This document shows, in pieces, positions 1 through 7,998 of a DNA stretch of 23,845 nucleotides (position 1 is its first letter; every line of letters begins with the position of its first letter). The notes under the pieces were generated by a model, which was not told the DNA's origin, did no database searches, and saw only the letters and a program-made list of their open reading frames with translations. This stretch comes from Bacteroidota bacterium (GTDB lineage Bacteria > Bacteroidota > Bacteroidia > NS11-12g > UBA9320): assembly GCA_024638525.1 (NCBI GenBank), contig JAHEKB010000004.1:1-23845 (forward strand), read 5' to 3'. Position numbers and translations under genes: made by a program.

Positions 1-95
1 AAGAAGCTTTCATCAAAGGCTTAGCAACGGCTAGGGGGGTACAAATAAATCAGGAGTACGCAGAGGTCTTTGAGGTCTTGCGATGGATAATCTAA
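1..95 (+). CDS. C-terminal end of an unrecognised protein (5' end outside window)
   Basis: An open frame enters from the left edge (frame starting at base 3) and ends with TAA at 93-95. It encodes about 30 residues ending in EVFEVLRWII. Its stop lies 13 bases inside the next gene, whose ATG is at 83, the kind of overlap expected between translationally coupled genes of one operon. The fragment is too short to assign a family. From its neighbours it may belong to the same surface-glycan or small-molecule module, but that is only inference. Confidence 0.5.
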   Translation, partial: EAFIKGLATARGVQINQEYAEVFEVLRWII

Positions 96-1126
96 GCAAA
101 ACACATATCCTTGTCACAGGTGGCGGAGCTCCAGGTGCAGCCGGAATAATCGGTGCACTAAAAGGAAAATTTAAGGTCAGTAGCTGCGATCAGAACCCAA
201 GGGTGATTGGCAGCGAATTGGCAGACGACTTTTTTACCGTTCCCCATGGAAGTAACTCGAACTACCTTTCTGTTTTGAAAGAAAAACTCAAAGAAAAAAA
301 AGTAGATCTGATTCTCCCCATTACCACTGCAGAACTGATACCCTTAAGTACACAAAAAGAGGCTTGGAAAGCTGAGGGCATAGACCTTGTCATTAGCACT
401 CAAAACAGTCTGGATATAGCCAACAACAAAGGCAAATTATATAATCACCTTTCTCATGCCGGCCTAAGTCTACCCAATTACCGTATTGTTCATGACCTCA
501 AGTCTTTTGATCAAGCCCTAGATCAACTTCATGTTGACGATAAAGCGCTCATTTTCAAACCTTGCGTTGCCAACGGAAGCCGTGGATTTAGAATTATAGA
601 TAATAAAGTAAACAGTTATGACCTATGGTTGAACCAAAAGCCAAATGCCGCTTATCTCAGCCGGCAACAAAGTCTGGACCTCTTGTCCAAAGGTCCTTTT
701 GTCCCTCTTTTAGTCTCTGATTATTTAGAAGGAGATGAATATTCTGTGGACTGCATGATTCAAGATGAACGAGTAGAATTGATCATCCCCCGAAAAAGAG
801 TCAAGATCAATAATGGAATCAGCGTTGAGGGCATTATTGAAAAGAATGAAGAGGTGATCGAATACTGTAAACAAGTTCTCAAAAGATTAAACTTGAATGG
901 CCCCATTGGTATTCAGTTGAAATACAGCAAGGGTAAACCATACCTCTTGGAGATTAACCCAAGACTCCAAGGAACGAGTGTTGCCTGTTTAGGCGCGGGT
1001 ATCAACCTACCTCTGCTCAGTGCACACATTGGCTTAGGAAGCTCTATAGATTGGGAGGCGCAACGCAAGAAGATTAAGTGGGGAACACACTTTTACAGAA
1101 TGTACCAGGAAGTTTTCTCGGATTGA
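83..1126 (+). CDS. ATP-grasp domain protein (carbamoyl-phosphate-synthase-like ligase)
   Basis: A 347-residue protein with the layout of an ATP-grasp ligase, which couples ATP hydrolysis through an acyl-phosphate to formation of a C-N or similar bond. Visible parts are a Gly-rich N-terminal nucleotide-fold segment (residues 9-21, LVTGGGAPGAAG), an ATP-binding strand and loop (FKP at 158-160 followed by NGSRG at 164-168), the central YLEGDEYSVDC segment (214-224), and the metal-binding strand LLEINPRLQGTS (288-299; E290 and N292 are the expected Mg ligands). The start at 83 overlaps the previous gene, and the stop overlaps the next gene by 4 bases. ATP-grasp enzymes of this type next to glycosyltransferases often modify cell-surface sugars, but the substrate cannot be told. 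The fold is secure; the reaction is not. Confidence 0.85.
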   Translation: MDNLSKTHILVTGGGAPGAAGIIGALKGKFKVSSCDQNPRVIGSELADDFFTVPHGSNSNYLSVLKEKLKEKKVDLILPITTAELIPLSTQKEAWKAEGIDLVISTQNSLDIANNKGKLYNHLSHAGLSLPNYRIVHDLKSFDQALDQLHVDDKALIFKPCVANGSRGFRIIDNKVNSYDLWLNQKPNAAYLSRQQSLDLLSKGPFVPLLVSDYLEGDEYSVDCMIQDERVELIIPRKRVKINNGISVEGIIEKNEEVIEYCKQVLKRLNLNGPIGIQLKYSKGKPYLLEINPRLQGTSVACLGAGINLPLLSAHIGLGSSIDWEAQRKKIKWGTHFYRMYQEVFSD

Positions 1127-2418
1127 AGAAGATATTGATCATAACTTACTATTGGCCACCCAGTGGAGGAGCAGGCGTTCAGCGGTGGTTGAAGCTCTCT
1201 CACTATCTCGCCGAAATCGGTCATGAGGTTTTTGTTATTTGCCCTCAAGCGAACAAAGCCAGCTATTTGACCATGGATTCGAGTTTGGAAAAAGAAGTTG
1301 ATGAAAGAATCAAAGTGATCCGCACTTCTTCTTTTGAACCATTGAATTTGTACAAATCACTGGTTGGAAAAAGGAACGTACCAACGGCTGGCATGTCGAA
1401 TGTTAATACAGACAAATGGACTCACAGGCTAGCGCTTTGGTTGCGGTCTAACCTATTTGTACCTGATCCACGCAAGTATTGGAAGAAATACGCCCTCAAG
1501 GCTGCACTAGACTTGATCGACCGGGAAGGCGTTGAGCATGTGATTACCAGCTCCCCTCCTCACTCTGTGCAGACCATTGGATTAGCATTGCAAAAGAAGC
1601 GCCAGATAAAATGGATTGCGGACCTTAGAGACCTTTGGACAGGTATTTACTATTACGACCTCTTAAAACACAGCAATTGGTCACGGTCTAGGGATGAGTA
1701 TATAGAAAATAAAGTGCTGAAAAATGCCGATCATATTTGCACTGTAAGTCCCATATTCATGGATGAGTTCATTTCAAAGGTTCCTTCTGTTCAAGACAAG
1801 AACACTGTGATTCCCAATGGCTATGATCCAAAGGACTTTGCAAAATTTGACTATACAAAAAGGGGAGATTTTATCATTACCTATACAGGAACCATAAGCG
1901 CTCAATACAATACTGCTCCTTTTATTCATGCATTGAGAAACTTTAGAAATCTTCACCCCAAAGCCGCTTTCACACTGAGATTTGTTGGACAAACCGCTCC
2001 GCAAATCATCGAAGAATTGGAAAAGGATGGATTGACAGACCATGTGGAATTTTTGGATTATGTAGAACATGCCAAGGCCATTAAATACTTGGAAGATAGC
2101 TATGCCCTCTTATTGGTCGGGCCACTGAATGAAGACCGCAATGAAGGCAGTATACCCGCTAAAATATTTGAATATTTGGCTGCCAAACGACACATAATCT
2201 ACATTGGAAAACAGGACGGTTTTGTTGCTGGAGTGATTAAGGATGCTAAGGCAGGTCAAGTATTCGACCAAGATCATACGTTAATCACAAAACACTTAGA
2301 AGAATTGTACATTAGGCATAAAGCTGATGCCAATCCCATGATCGCTTCTGTGAATACGGAAAAGTTTTCTCGAATGCTACAAGCTAAAAGCTATCACAAA
2401 GTCGTTGAGAATTTGTAG
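1123..2418 (+). CDS. Glycosyltransferase, GT-B fold, GT4-like
   Basis: A 431-residue protein that probably transfers a sugar from a nucleotide donor during surface polysaccharide or glycoconjugate synthesis at the inner face of the membrane. The start chosen is TTG at 1123: it overlaps the ATP-grasp stop as TTGA and gives MKKILIITYYWPPSGGAG, the typical N-terminus of this family. An upstream in-frame GTG (1078) would add 15 uncharacteristic residues. The acceptor half has the Gly-rich loop (12-18), SSPPHS (143-148) and WIADLRDLWTG (164-174). The C-terminal half carries IPNGYDP and, further on, GSIPAKIFEYLAAKR, the usual donor-binding helix region. There is no signal peptide. Donor and acceptor are unknown. 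It lies in one transcription direction with the ATP-grasp gene and the YfhO gene. Confidence 0.88.
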   Translation: MKKILIITYYWPPSGGAGVQRWLKLSHYLAEIGHEVFVICPQANKASYLTMDSSLEKEVDERIKVIRTSSFEPLNLYKSLVGKRNVPTAGMSNVNTDKWTHRLALWLRSNLFVPDPRKYWKKYALKAALDLIDREGVEHVITSSPPHSVQTIGLALQKKRQIKWIADLRDLWTGIYYYDLLKHSNWSRSRDEYIENKVLKNADHICTVSPIFMDEFISKVPSVQDKNTVIPNGYDPKDFAKFDYTKRGDFIITYTGTISAQYNTAPFIHALRNFRNLHPKAAFTLRFVGQTAPQIIEELEKDGLTDHVEFLDYVEHAKAIKYLEDSYALLLVGPLNEDRNEGSIPAKIFEYLAAKRHIIYIGKQDGFVAGVIKDAKAGQVFDQDHTLITKHLEELYIRHKADANPMIASVNTEKFSRMLQAKSYHKVVENL

Positions 2419-2474
2419 TTTTCATCCACCGTTAACCCTTATTATTTAATATTATTGAAAGCTGAAGCACGCTC

Positions 2475-4895
2475 ATGAAAGCCATATTTCTACGATATAA
2501 GAATCACCTGATAATGATTGCGGCCATTGTCGCCATCTCTTTTGCATATGTTCCCGATGTTTTGGAGGGCAAAGTTCTTTCACAAGGAGACATTACCCAA
2601 TACAAGGGCGCCGCCAGTGAACACTTGGAATACTCTAAAAAAGGCGAAAAGATATTATGGACCAATGCCCAATTCTCTGGAATGCCTACTTATCAGATAA
2701 GTGGCGTCGGGAATCAAAATTTATTAAAACCACTCCGGGTGCCAAAGAAGCCCCTTACTTGGGATAAGATTTTTCTGCTCTTGGTTTGCGCTTATATCAT
2801 GTTTGCCAGTTTCAAGGTGAGACCTTGGCTTAGCTTGATTGGTGCCATAGCTGTGGCCTTTGTAACCGGCAATATGACCGTAATTGAAGCTGGGCACAAC
2901 ACACAGGCAATCGCTATTGCCTATGCTCCGCTGGTAATTGCAGGGGTTCAATATTTGTTCAGAAAAAGGTACCTTTTGGGTTTTAATCTAGTTGCGATAG
3001 GCATGGGGCTTCAGCTTTTGGCCAACCACGTCCAAATCACCTATTATACCGGAATCATTATTGGGCTTTGGATGTTGTTCAAGGCCGTTGAATACTTCCG
3101 TTCTAAGGAATTCAAATCCTATTTAATGGTTGCGGGTTTAGCGCTGGCTGGAGTAATTCTCGCTCTGGGTGCCAACTCGTTAAATCTATTGCTAACCAAA
3201 GAATACCTAACTCATACCATCAGGGGAAAATCTGAGATAAGGATTGAAAAAAGCGGAGCGGAAAAAGCAGAGCCCCCCTCAGATGGTTTGGCCAGATGGT
3301 ACGCATTTCAGTGGAGCAACGGCTGGGATGACATAGGAGCGATGTTTATCCCCAATTATGCCGGCGGGGGTGCTAATACTGGTTTGTATTACGGTGCCCT
3401 ACCCTTCACCTCAGGACCTCAATACATGGGCATTACGGTGATATTCCTCTGCATATTGGGTTTTTTACTTCTGAGCGATCTGAATAGATGGTGGCTTCTA
3501 ACGGCGGTCTTGCTTGCTATTGCCTTGTCATTGGGGAAGAACAGCTTTGTTTGGCTCAATGATTTCTTTTTTGAAAACGTTCCTTTTTACAATAAATTCA
3601 GAGCCCCGACGATGGCATTGACCATAGTTCAGCTGTGTATACCCATTCTCGCCATCCTCGGTCTGGAGAGATTTTTCGCGCTTGAGAACAAGGAAGAGCG
3701 ATGGAAATTCCTCAAATTCTCAGGAATAGGACTGGCTGCGTTCTTAATTATACTTACGTTCTTCAGTGAAAGCTTCAATGATTTTAAAACGCATAGAACC
3801 ATCGACCCTCTAACCGGGCAGGTCTTAGAAGATAGAGATATGAGTATGGCTCAGCGCTATAAAGTGCCTGTCGAACAATTCTGGGCACAAGTGGTGCCTC
3901 AAAGAGTTGAAGCCATGAAAAAGGACGGTTACCGGAGCATATTCTTTATGGGAGCTGTTTTTTTGGTACTCTGGTTGTACCACAAAGGCAATATCAAAAT
4001 GCCAATTAGCATTGGATTGATAGGTCTGCTGGTACTCGTAGACTTTTGGGGCGTTGACAAACGATACTTGAGCAGCGACAACTTTAAGACCAAACGGCAA
4101 ATAGATAGCGAAGTCCAACCTACCAAAGCAGACTTAGCCATTATGCAAGACAACAGTTATTATCGGGTCCTTGATCTGACTCAGAGTACAATGTCTAGCA
4201 CTAGGGCATCAAATTTTCACCATTCCATAGGGGGTTATAATGCAGCCAAGCTCAGAAGATATCAGGAATTATTCGATTGGTATATGTACGACGAGCTCAA
4301 CAAGAACAATGTTGTTGAGAATAAATACTTGAATATGCTCAATGGCAAATACTTCATTTACACATCTTCCCAAAACAAGGAAGTGGCCTATGGACAAAAT
4401 CCAAATGCCTATGGCAATGCTTGGTTTGTTCAGAACATTGCCAAAGTGAAGGATGCCAATGAAGCCATTCTAAAATTGAAGGATATCAACCCAAGAAATA
4501 CAGCCATAATTGAGGAGAAACATCAAGGGCAAGTTGAACAAAGCAATTTTGAGATAGACAGCAGTGCTTATATCAGTTTGACATCCTATCACCCCGAGGA
4601 ACTAGTATACACAAGTGAGAGTTCTAAAGAGGGGTATGCGGTATTTTCAGAAATATACTACGAGGCTGGTTGGCACGCCTACATCGACAATCAAGAAGTA
4701 GATCATGCACAAGTGAACTTTGTTCTCAGAGGTATGAAAATTCCCGCGGGTAAACACGAGATAAGATTCAAATTCGAACCTGAAACCTATACCAAGGGCA
4801 AGACCATTTCAAATGCCTCTGCCATTGCCATCTATTTGTTATTGATAGCATCCATAGGCCTGGGAATCAGAAAAGAACTCAAAGTACAAGAATGA
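2475..4895 (+). CDS. YfhO-family polytopic membrane protein
   Basis: An 806-residue integral membrane protein of the YfhO family (Pfam YfhO), large GT-C-like proteins thought to act in transfer of lipid-linked sugars to surface polymers such as teichoic acids in Firmicutes; the role in Bacteroidota is not established. An N-terminal hydrophobic segment (12-25) is followed by LSQGDITQYKGAASE (35-49), containing the family's acidic loop, and PTYQ (71-74). Repeated hydrophobic stretches run through about residue 440, with more near 490-530. An extracytoplasmic soluble part follows, including a beta-rich segment with YYEAGWHAYIDNQEV near the C-terminus, and a last membrane segment lies at about 782-800. 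The gene begins 56 bases after the glycosyltransferase and its end overlaps holB by 4 bases (ATGA), so it is co-transcribed with replication genes. Confidence 0.88.
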   Translation: MKAIFLRYKNHLIMIAAIVAISFAYVPDVLEGKVLSQGDITQYKGAASEHLEYSKKGEKILWTNAQFSGMPTYQISGVGNQNLLKPLRVPKKPLTWDKIFLLLVCAYIMFASFKVRPWLSLIGAIAVAFVTGNMTVIEAGHNTQAIAIAYAPLVIAGVQYLFRKRYLLGFNLVAIGMGLQLLANHVQITYYTGIIIGLWMLFKAVEYFRSKEFKSYLMVAGLALAGVILALGANSLNLLLTKEYLTHTIRGKSEIRIEKSGAEKAEPPSDGLARWYAFQWSNGWDDIGAMFIPNYAGGGANTGLYYGALPFTSGPQYMGITVIFLCILGFLLLSDLNRWWLLTAVLLAIALSLGKNSFVWLNDFFFENVPFYNKFRAPTMALTIVQLCIPILAILGLERFFALENKEERWKFLKFSGIGLAAFLIILTFFSESFNDFKTHRTIDPLTGQVLEDRDMSMAQRYKVPVEQFWAQVVPQRVEAMKKDGYRSIFFMGAVFLVLWLYHKGNIKMPISIGLIGLLVLVDFWGVDKRYLSSDNFKTKRQIDSEVQPTKADLAIMQDNSYYRVLDLTQSTMSSTRASNFHHSIGGYNAAKLRRYQELFDWYMYDELNKNNVVENKYLNMLNGKYFIYTSSQNKEVAYGQNPNAYGNAWFVQNIAKVKDANEAILKLKDINPRNTAIIEEKHQGQVEQSNFEIDSSAYISLTSYHPEELVYTSESSKEGYAVFSEIYYEAGWHAYIDNQEVDHAQVNFVLRGMKIPAGKHEIRFKFEPETYTKGKTISNASAIAIYLLLIASIGLGIRKELKVQE

Positions 4896-6013
4896 AATTC
4901 TCCGAAATCACTGGACATGAGGGCTTAAAGGCCCAGTTGATTCAAAGTATTCGTGAAGGTAGAGTGCCGCATGCTCAACTCTTTTTAGGAGCCCAAGGCA
5001 GCGGAAATCTGGGATTGGCCTTGGCATATATGCAGTACCTGTTCTGTAATCAACCGACAGAAACGGATTCTTGTGGAGAGTGCAGTTCATGCTCTAAAAT
5101 TCAAGGGCTTGCTCATCCAGATGTGCATTACAGTTATCCAACTGCTGGCGCAAAACAAGTGAGCACCAATTTTATTGAGGATTGGCGACAAATGGTTAGC
5201 GAACATCCACTGATGAATGTTGGAGACTGGATGACCAGGATCAGCAAAGATGAGAACAAGACTCCAAACATCACACGTGAGGAAAGCCGAGACATCCTTT
5301 CAAAATTGAGCCTTAAACCCTTTGAGGGAGAAGCCAAGGCATTGATCATTTGGATGCCGGAGTATTTGGATAAGATTGGCAACAGTCTATTGAAGATCAT
5401 CGAAGAACCTCCCCAAAAAACCTATTTCATTTTGGTTGCCAATAATTTTGACCTTCTCCTGCCAACACTCAGCAGTAGAACACAATTAGTCAAAGTACCC
5501 GCCTATTCATCTGAACAGATTAGCGAACATTTAAAAAGCAGCTATCATTTAGATAAATCCAGGGCAGAAAGTATCGCATTTTTAGCCGAAGGCGATATGC
5601 GAAAAGCCATTGGAATGGTGGAAGATGTTGACGATAATTATTCGGATTCCTTCAGGAAATTGATGTTGGCATGCTATCAAAATGACTTGAGTACAGTGAG
5701 TTCTCTCGTAGACGAATTGGCCAAATTAGGAAGAACGCAATTGCAACTCTTTCTGCAAAACGGATTGAAGATTTTAAGGGAAACGCTTCTTTATAGAAGC
5801 ATGGATGACTATAAGATTAGGTTCAGTGGAGAACACAAGGAATTCATCAAGAATTTTTCGCGATCTCTCAACGCCAAAGGCATTGAAGAATGCTATACCG
5901 CAATAAATGAAACCATCTACCACATTGGAAGAAATGCCAATGCTAAAATCTCACTCTTTCAGCTATCTTTGGCCCTCAGACATCATTTCATTCGGAAAAA
6001 AGTAAAAGCCTGA
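4892..6013 (+). CDS. holB: DNA polymerase III clamp-loader subunit delta prime
   Basis: A 373-residue AAA+ family protein, the delta prime subunit of the clamp loader that places the sliding clamp on primed DNA. It shows the zinc module of four cysteines (C52, C61, C64, C67), a P-loop-like stretch GAQGSGN (33-39) in which the ATP-binding Lys is Asn, the Walker-B-like segment LIIWMPEYLDK (151-161), the conserved NSLLKIIEEPP (164-174) and SSRT (194-197) at the SRC position. The degenerate P-loop is expected, because delta prime does not hydrolyse ATP. The start overlaps the YfhO stop by 4 bases and the stop is 5 bases before ricT. The holB-ricT pairing is also known from Bacillus (holB-yaaT), which supports both calls. 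Confidence 0.93.
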   Translation: MKFSEITGHEGLKAQLIQSIREGRVPHAQLFLGAQGSGNLGLALAYMQYLFCNQPTETDSCGECSSCSKIQGLAHPDVHYSYPTAGAKQVSTNFIEDWRQMVSEHPLMNVGDWMTRISKDENKTPNITREESRDILSKLSLKPFEGEAKALIIWMPEYLDKIGNSLLKIIEEPPQKTYFILVANNFDLLLPTLSSRTQLVKVPAYSSEQISEHLKSSYHLDKSRAESIAFLAEGDMRKAIGMVEDVDDNYSDSFRKLMLACYQNDLSTVSSLVDELAKLGRTQLQLFLQNGLKILRETLLYRSMDDYKIRFSGEHKEFIKNFSRSLNAKGIEECYTAINETIYHIGRNANAKISLFQLSLALRHHFIRKKVKA

Positions 6014-6018
6014 AATCA

Positions 6019-7335
6019 ATGGGATGCAGTAGTTGCGGGAATAATAATGGTACACATAGTGCTGGCTGCGGACAGAATGGAGACTGCAGTACGGGAAGTT
6101 GTAATAAACTCAATGTATACAATTGGTTGAGCGACATGATTTTGCCAGAGGATTATGTGCCTTTCAACATTGTAGAGGTCAGATTCAAGGGCAGCAAAAA
6201 ACTCTTCTTTAGAAATGCTGAAGGACTTGATCTTTTTACAGGAGATAAGGTTGTTGTAGAATCAGATTACGGCTATGATGTGGGCACCATTTCTCTCAGC
6301 GGAGAATTGGTAAAACTTCAATTGAAAAAATACGGAGTTGACGAGAACAGCAGTGAAATGCGTAAAATTCTCAGACTCGCCAATGAGGCAGAACTAAAAA
6401 AATATCAGGATTTCAAGGACAAAGAAGCCTCCACCTTAGAAAGTGCCAGAACCATAGCCATGCGAATGAATCTTCAAATGAAGATTTCCGACATGGAATT
6501 CCAAGGCGATGGAAAGAAGGTGACCTTTTACTATACTTCAGAAGGCCGAGTAGACTTTAGAGAGCTAATAAAGCGCTATGCTTCGGAATTCAGAGCCAGA
6601 ATTGAAATGAGGCAGGTGAGTTACAGAGAGGAAGCATCAAGACTTGGTGGAATTGGTAGTTGCGGTCGAGAACTTTGCTGCAGTACATGGCTTACAGATT
6701 ATAAAGTCGTGAGCATGAGTGCTGCAAAAGTTCAGAACCTAAGCATAAATATGCTTAAGCTTTCTGGCCAGTGTGGAAGATTGAAATGCTGCTTGAATTA
6801 CGAGCTTGAATTGTATTCAGAAGCGCTGCAAGAATTTCCAAGTGATGATGTAAAACTCAAAACTGAGGCGGGTATTGCCAGTTTGAGAAAAGTAGACATC
6901 TTGAAAGGAAGCTTGTGGTATTGCTATGAAAAAAGCTTTGACTGGATTCCGTTAAACTTGGATAGAGTTCACGAGATCATTGCCATGAACAAAAAAGGTA
7001 AGATTCCCGCGACCCTAAGCGATACGGCCAAAGGCGCCGAGATCCTCAACAAGACTATTGAATTTAAAGATGATCTGCTTGAAGAAACTGACCTCAACCG
7101 GATGGACAAAAAGGATGAGGAGCGCAGACGCAACCGAAACAAGAATAGAAACAGAGGCGGCAGAAATAGAAACCGAAACCAAAAAAGGTCTGCAAACAAA
7201 AAGGGACAAGGGCAAGGCGAGAACAAGAATCCAAACGCTCAAAAGAAGGACGGTGCTAAACCCAACAATCAAAGTGCAAACAGAGGCCGAAGAAAAGGTG
7301 GAAACAGAAAACCCCGACCACCCAAGAAAGATTAA
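6019..7335 (+). CDS. ricT: RicT (YaaT) / PSP1-domain protein with Cys-rich N-terminus and basic tail
   Basis: A 438-residue protein with the PSP1 C-terminal domain of RicT. In Bacillus subtilis RicT works with RicA and RicF in an Fe-S-containing complex that assists RNase Y-dependent mRNA maturation. Family signatures are GSCGRELCCSTWL (213-225) and QCGRLKCCLNYE (251-262), with cysteines 215, 220, 221, 252, 257 and 258. The extreme N-terminus holds five more cysteines (3, 6, 17, 23, 28). Residues 369-438 form a low-complexity tail rich in Arg, Asn and Lys, likely disordered and suited to binding RNA. The gene starts 5 bases after holB and its stop codon interlocks with that of convergent recR. 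RicT partners were not found in the window, so the role here is inferred from the family. Confidence 0.9.
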   Translation: MGCSSCGNNNGTHSAGCGQNGDCSTGSCNKLNVYNWLSDMILPEDYVPFNIVEVRFKGSKKLFFRNAEGLDLFTGDKVVVESDYGYDVGTISLSGELVKLQLKKYGVDENSSEMRKILRLANEAELKKYQDFKDKEASTLESARTIAMRMNLQMKISDMEFQGDGKKVTFYYTSEGRVDFRELIKRYASEFRARIEMRQVSYREEASRLGGIGSCGRELCCSTWLTDYKVVSMSAAKVQNLSINMLKLSGQCGRLKCCLNYELELYSEALQEFPSDDVKLKTEAGIASLRKVDILKGSLWYCYEKSFDWIPLNLDRVHEIIAMNKKGKIPATLSDTAKGAEILNKTIEFKDDLLEETDLNRMDKKDEERRRNRNKNRNRGGRNRNRNQKRSANKKGQGQGENKNPNAQKKDGAKPNNQSANRGRRKGGNRKPRPPKKD

Positions 7336-7937
7336 AGATCCATTTTAACCCTGTTCTGCAGTGATCTTGCCAAGGTCATCTGATCGGCGTATTCCAGCTC
7401 ACCTCCCACGGCTATCCCCTTTGATAAAGTGCTAACAGAAACACCTAATTCTTGCATTTTTCTGGCAATGTAAAACTCAGTGGTATCCCCTTCCATGGTA
7501 GATGATAGCGCAATAATCACTTCTTTAACTTCCGATTTTTTTATCCTATTAATCAGTTCGGGTATTTTAATATCAGAAGGACCAATACCATCTATGGGAG
7601 AAATTAAACCTCCTAGAACATGATAATGCCCGCTGAACTGCGCCGTATTCTCCAATGCTATAACATCTTGAAAATCCTTTACTATACAGATGAGCTTTTC
7701 ATCCCTTGAAGGTGAATTGCACACATTGCACAGTTCTCCATCGCTCAAGTTGAAACATTGCTTGCAAAACTTTATACCTGTTCTCAGTTCGTGCAAAGCC
7801 TTACTCAGATGTAAAGTTTCTTCTTCTGGCCTTTTTAAAAGAAACAAGGCCATGCGCAAGGCACTCTTCTTTCCTATTCCCGGAAATTGAGATAAGTGTT
7901 CAACGGCTTTGTCTATAAGTGAAGATGAACTGCTCAC
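7332..7937 (-). CDS. recR: Recombination mediator protein RecR
   Basis: RecR works with RecO (and RecF) to load RecA on single-stranded DNA in gap repair. The protein shows the N-terminal helix-hairpin-helix (FPGIGKKSALRMA), a four-cysteine zinc finger (CKQC then CNVC), and a Toprim domain with ICIVKDFQD and the later ALSSTMEGDTT segment. The chosen start is GTG at 7937, giving 201 residues and 17 residues before FPGIG, as in E. coli RecR. A longer frame from TTG at 7946 is possible, but that TTG is part of a promoter-like box (TACTTTTG, 7951-7944), so transcription would start downstream of it. Convergent with ricT: the two TAA stops overlap in TTAA. Divergent from apaG, with only about 60 bases between. 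Confidence 0.93.
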   Translation of the reverse strand: MSSSSSLIDKAVEHLSQFPGIGKKSALRMALFLLKRPEEETLHLSKALHELRTGIKFCKQCFNLSDGELCNVCNSPSRDEKLICIVKDFQDVIALENTAQFSGHYHVLGGLISPIDGIGPSDIKIPELINRIKKSEVKEVIIALSSTMEGDTTEFYIARKMQELGVSVSTLSKGIAVGGELEYADQMTLARSLQNRVKMDL

Positions 7938-7943
7938 AGCGAG

Positions 7944-7973
7944 CAAAAGTATAATCTGATGCTCGTATTACAA
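7944..7973 (-). promoter_or_regulatory. Bacteroidota-type promoter for recR
   Basis: On the minus strand TACTTTTG (7951-7944) matches the -7 consensus TAnnTTTG exactly, and TTG at 7973-7971 lies 19 bases upstream, the usual distance for the -33 element. Transcription would begin near 7939, almost at the GTG start codon at 7937, so the mRNA would be leaderless or nearly so. Seen in sequence; promoter activity is inferred. Confidence 0.55.
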
Positions 7974-7998
7974 CAAATTCTAAAATCTTCTGTTTAGA

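Noticed and set aside
2450..2457. TATTATTG as a -7 box for the YfhO gene
   Set aside because: One mismatch in a very AT-rich gap with no -33 element and 17 bases from the start; chance match likely.
6969..7348. Three long open frames (two on -, one on +) over the ricT 3' end
   Set aside because: They are by-products of the repetitive Arg/Asn/Lys codons of the ricT tail; their translations are low-complexity (Leu/Phe/Ser or Glu/Thr/Lys runs) with no recognisable domain.
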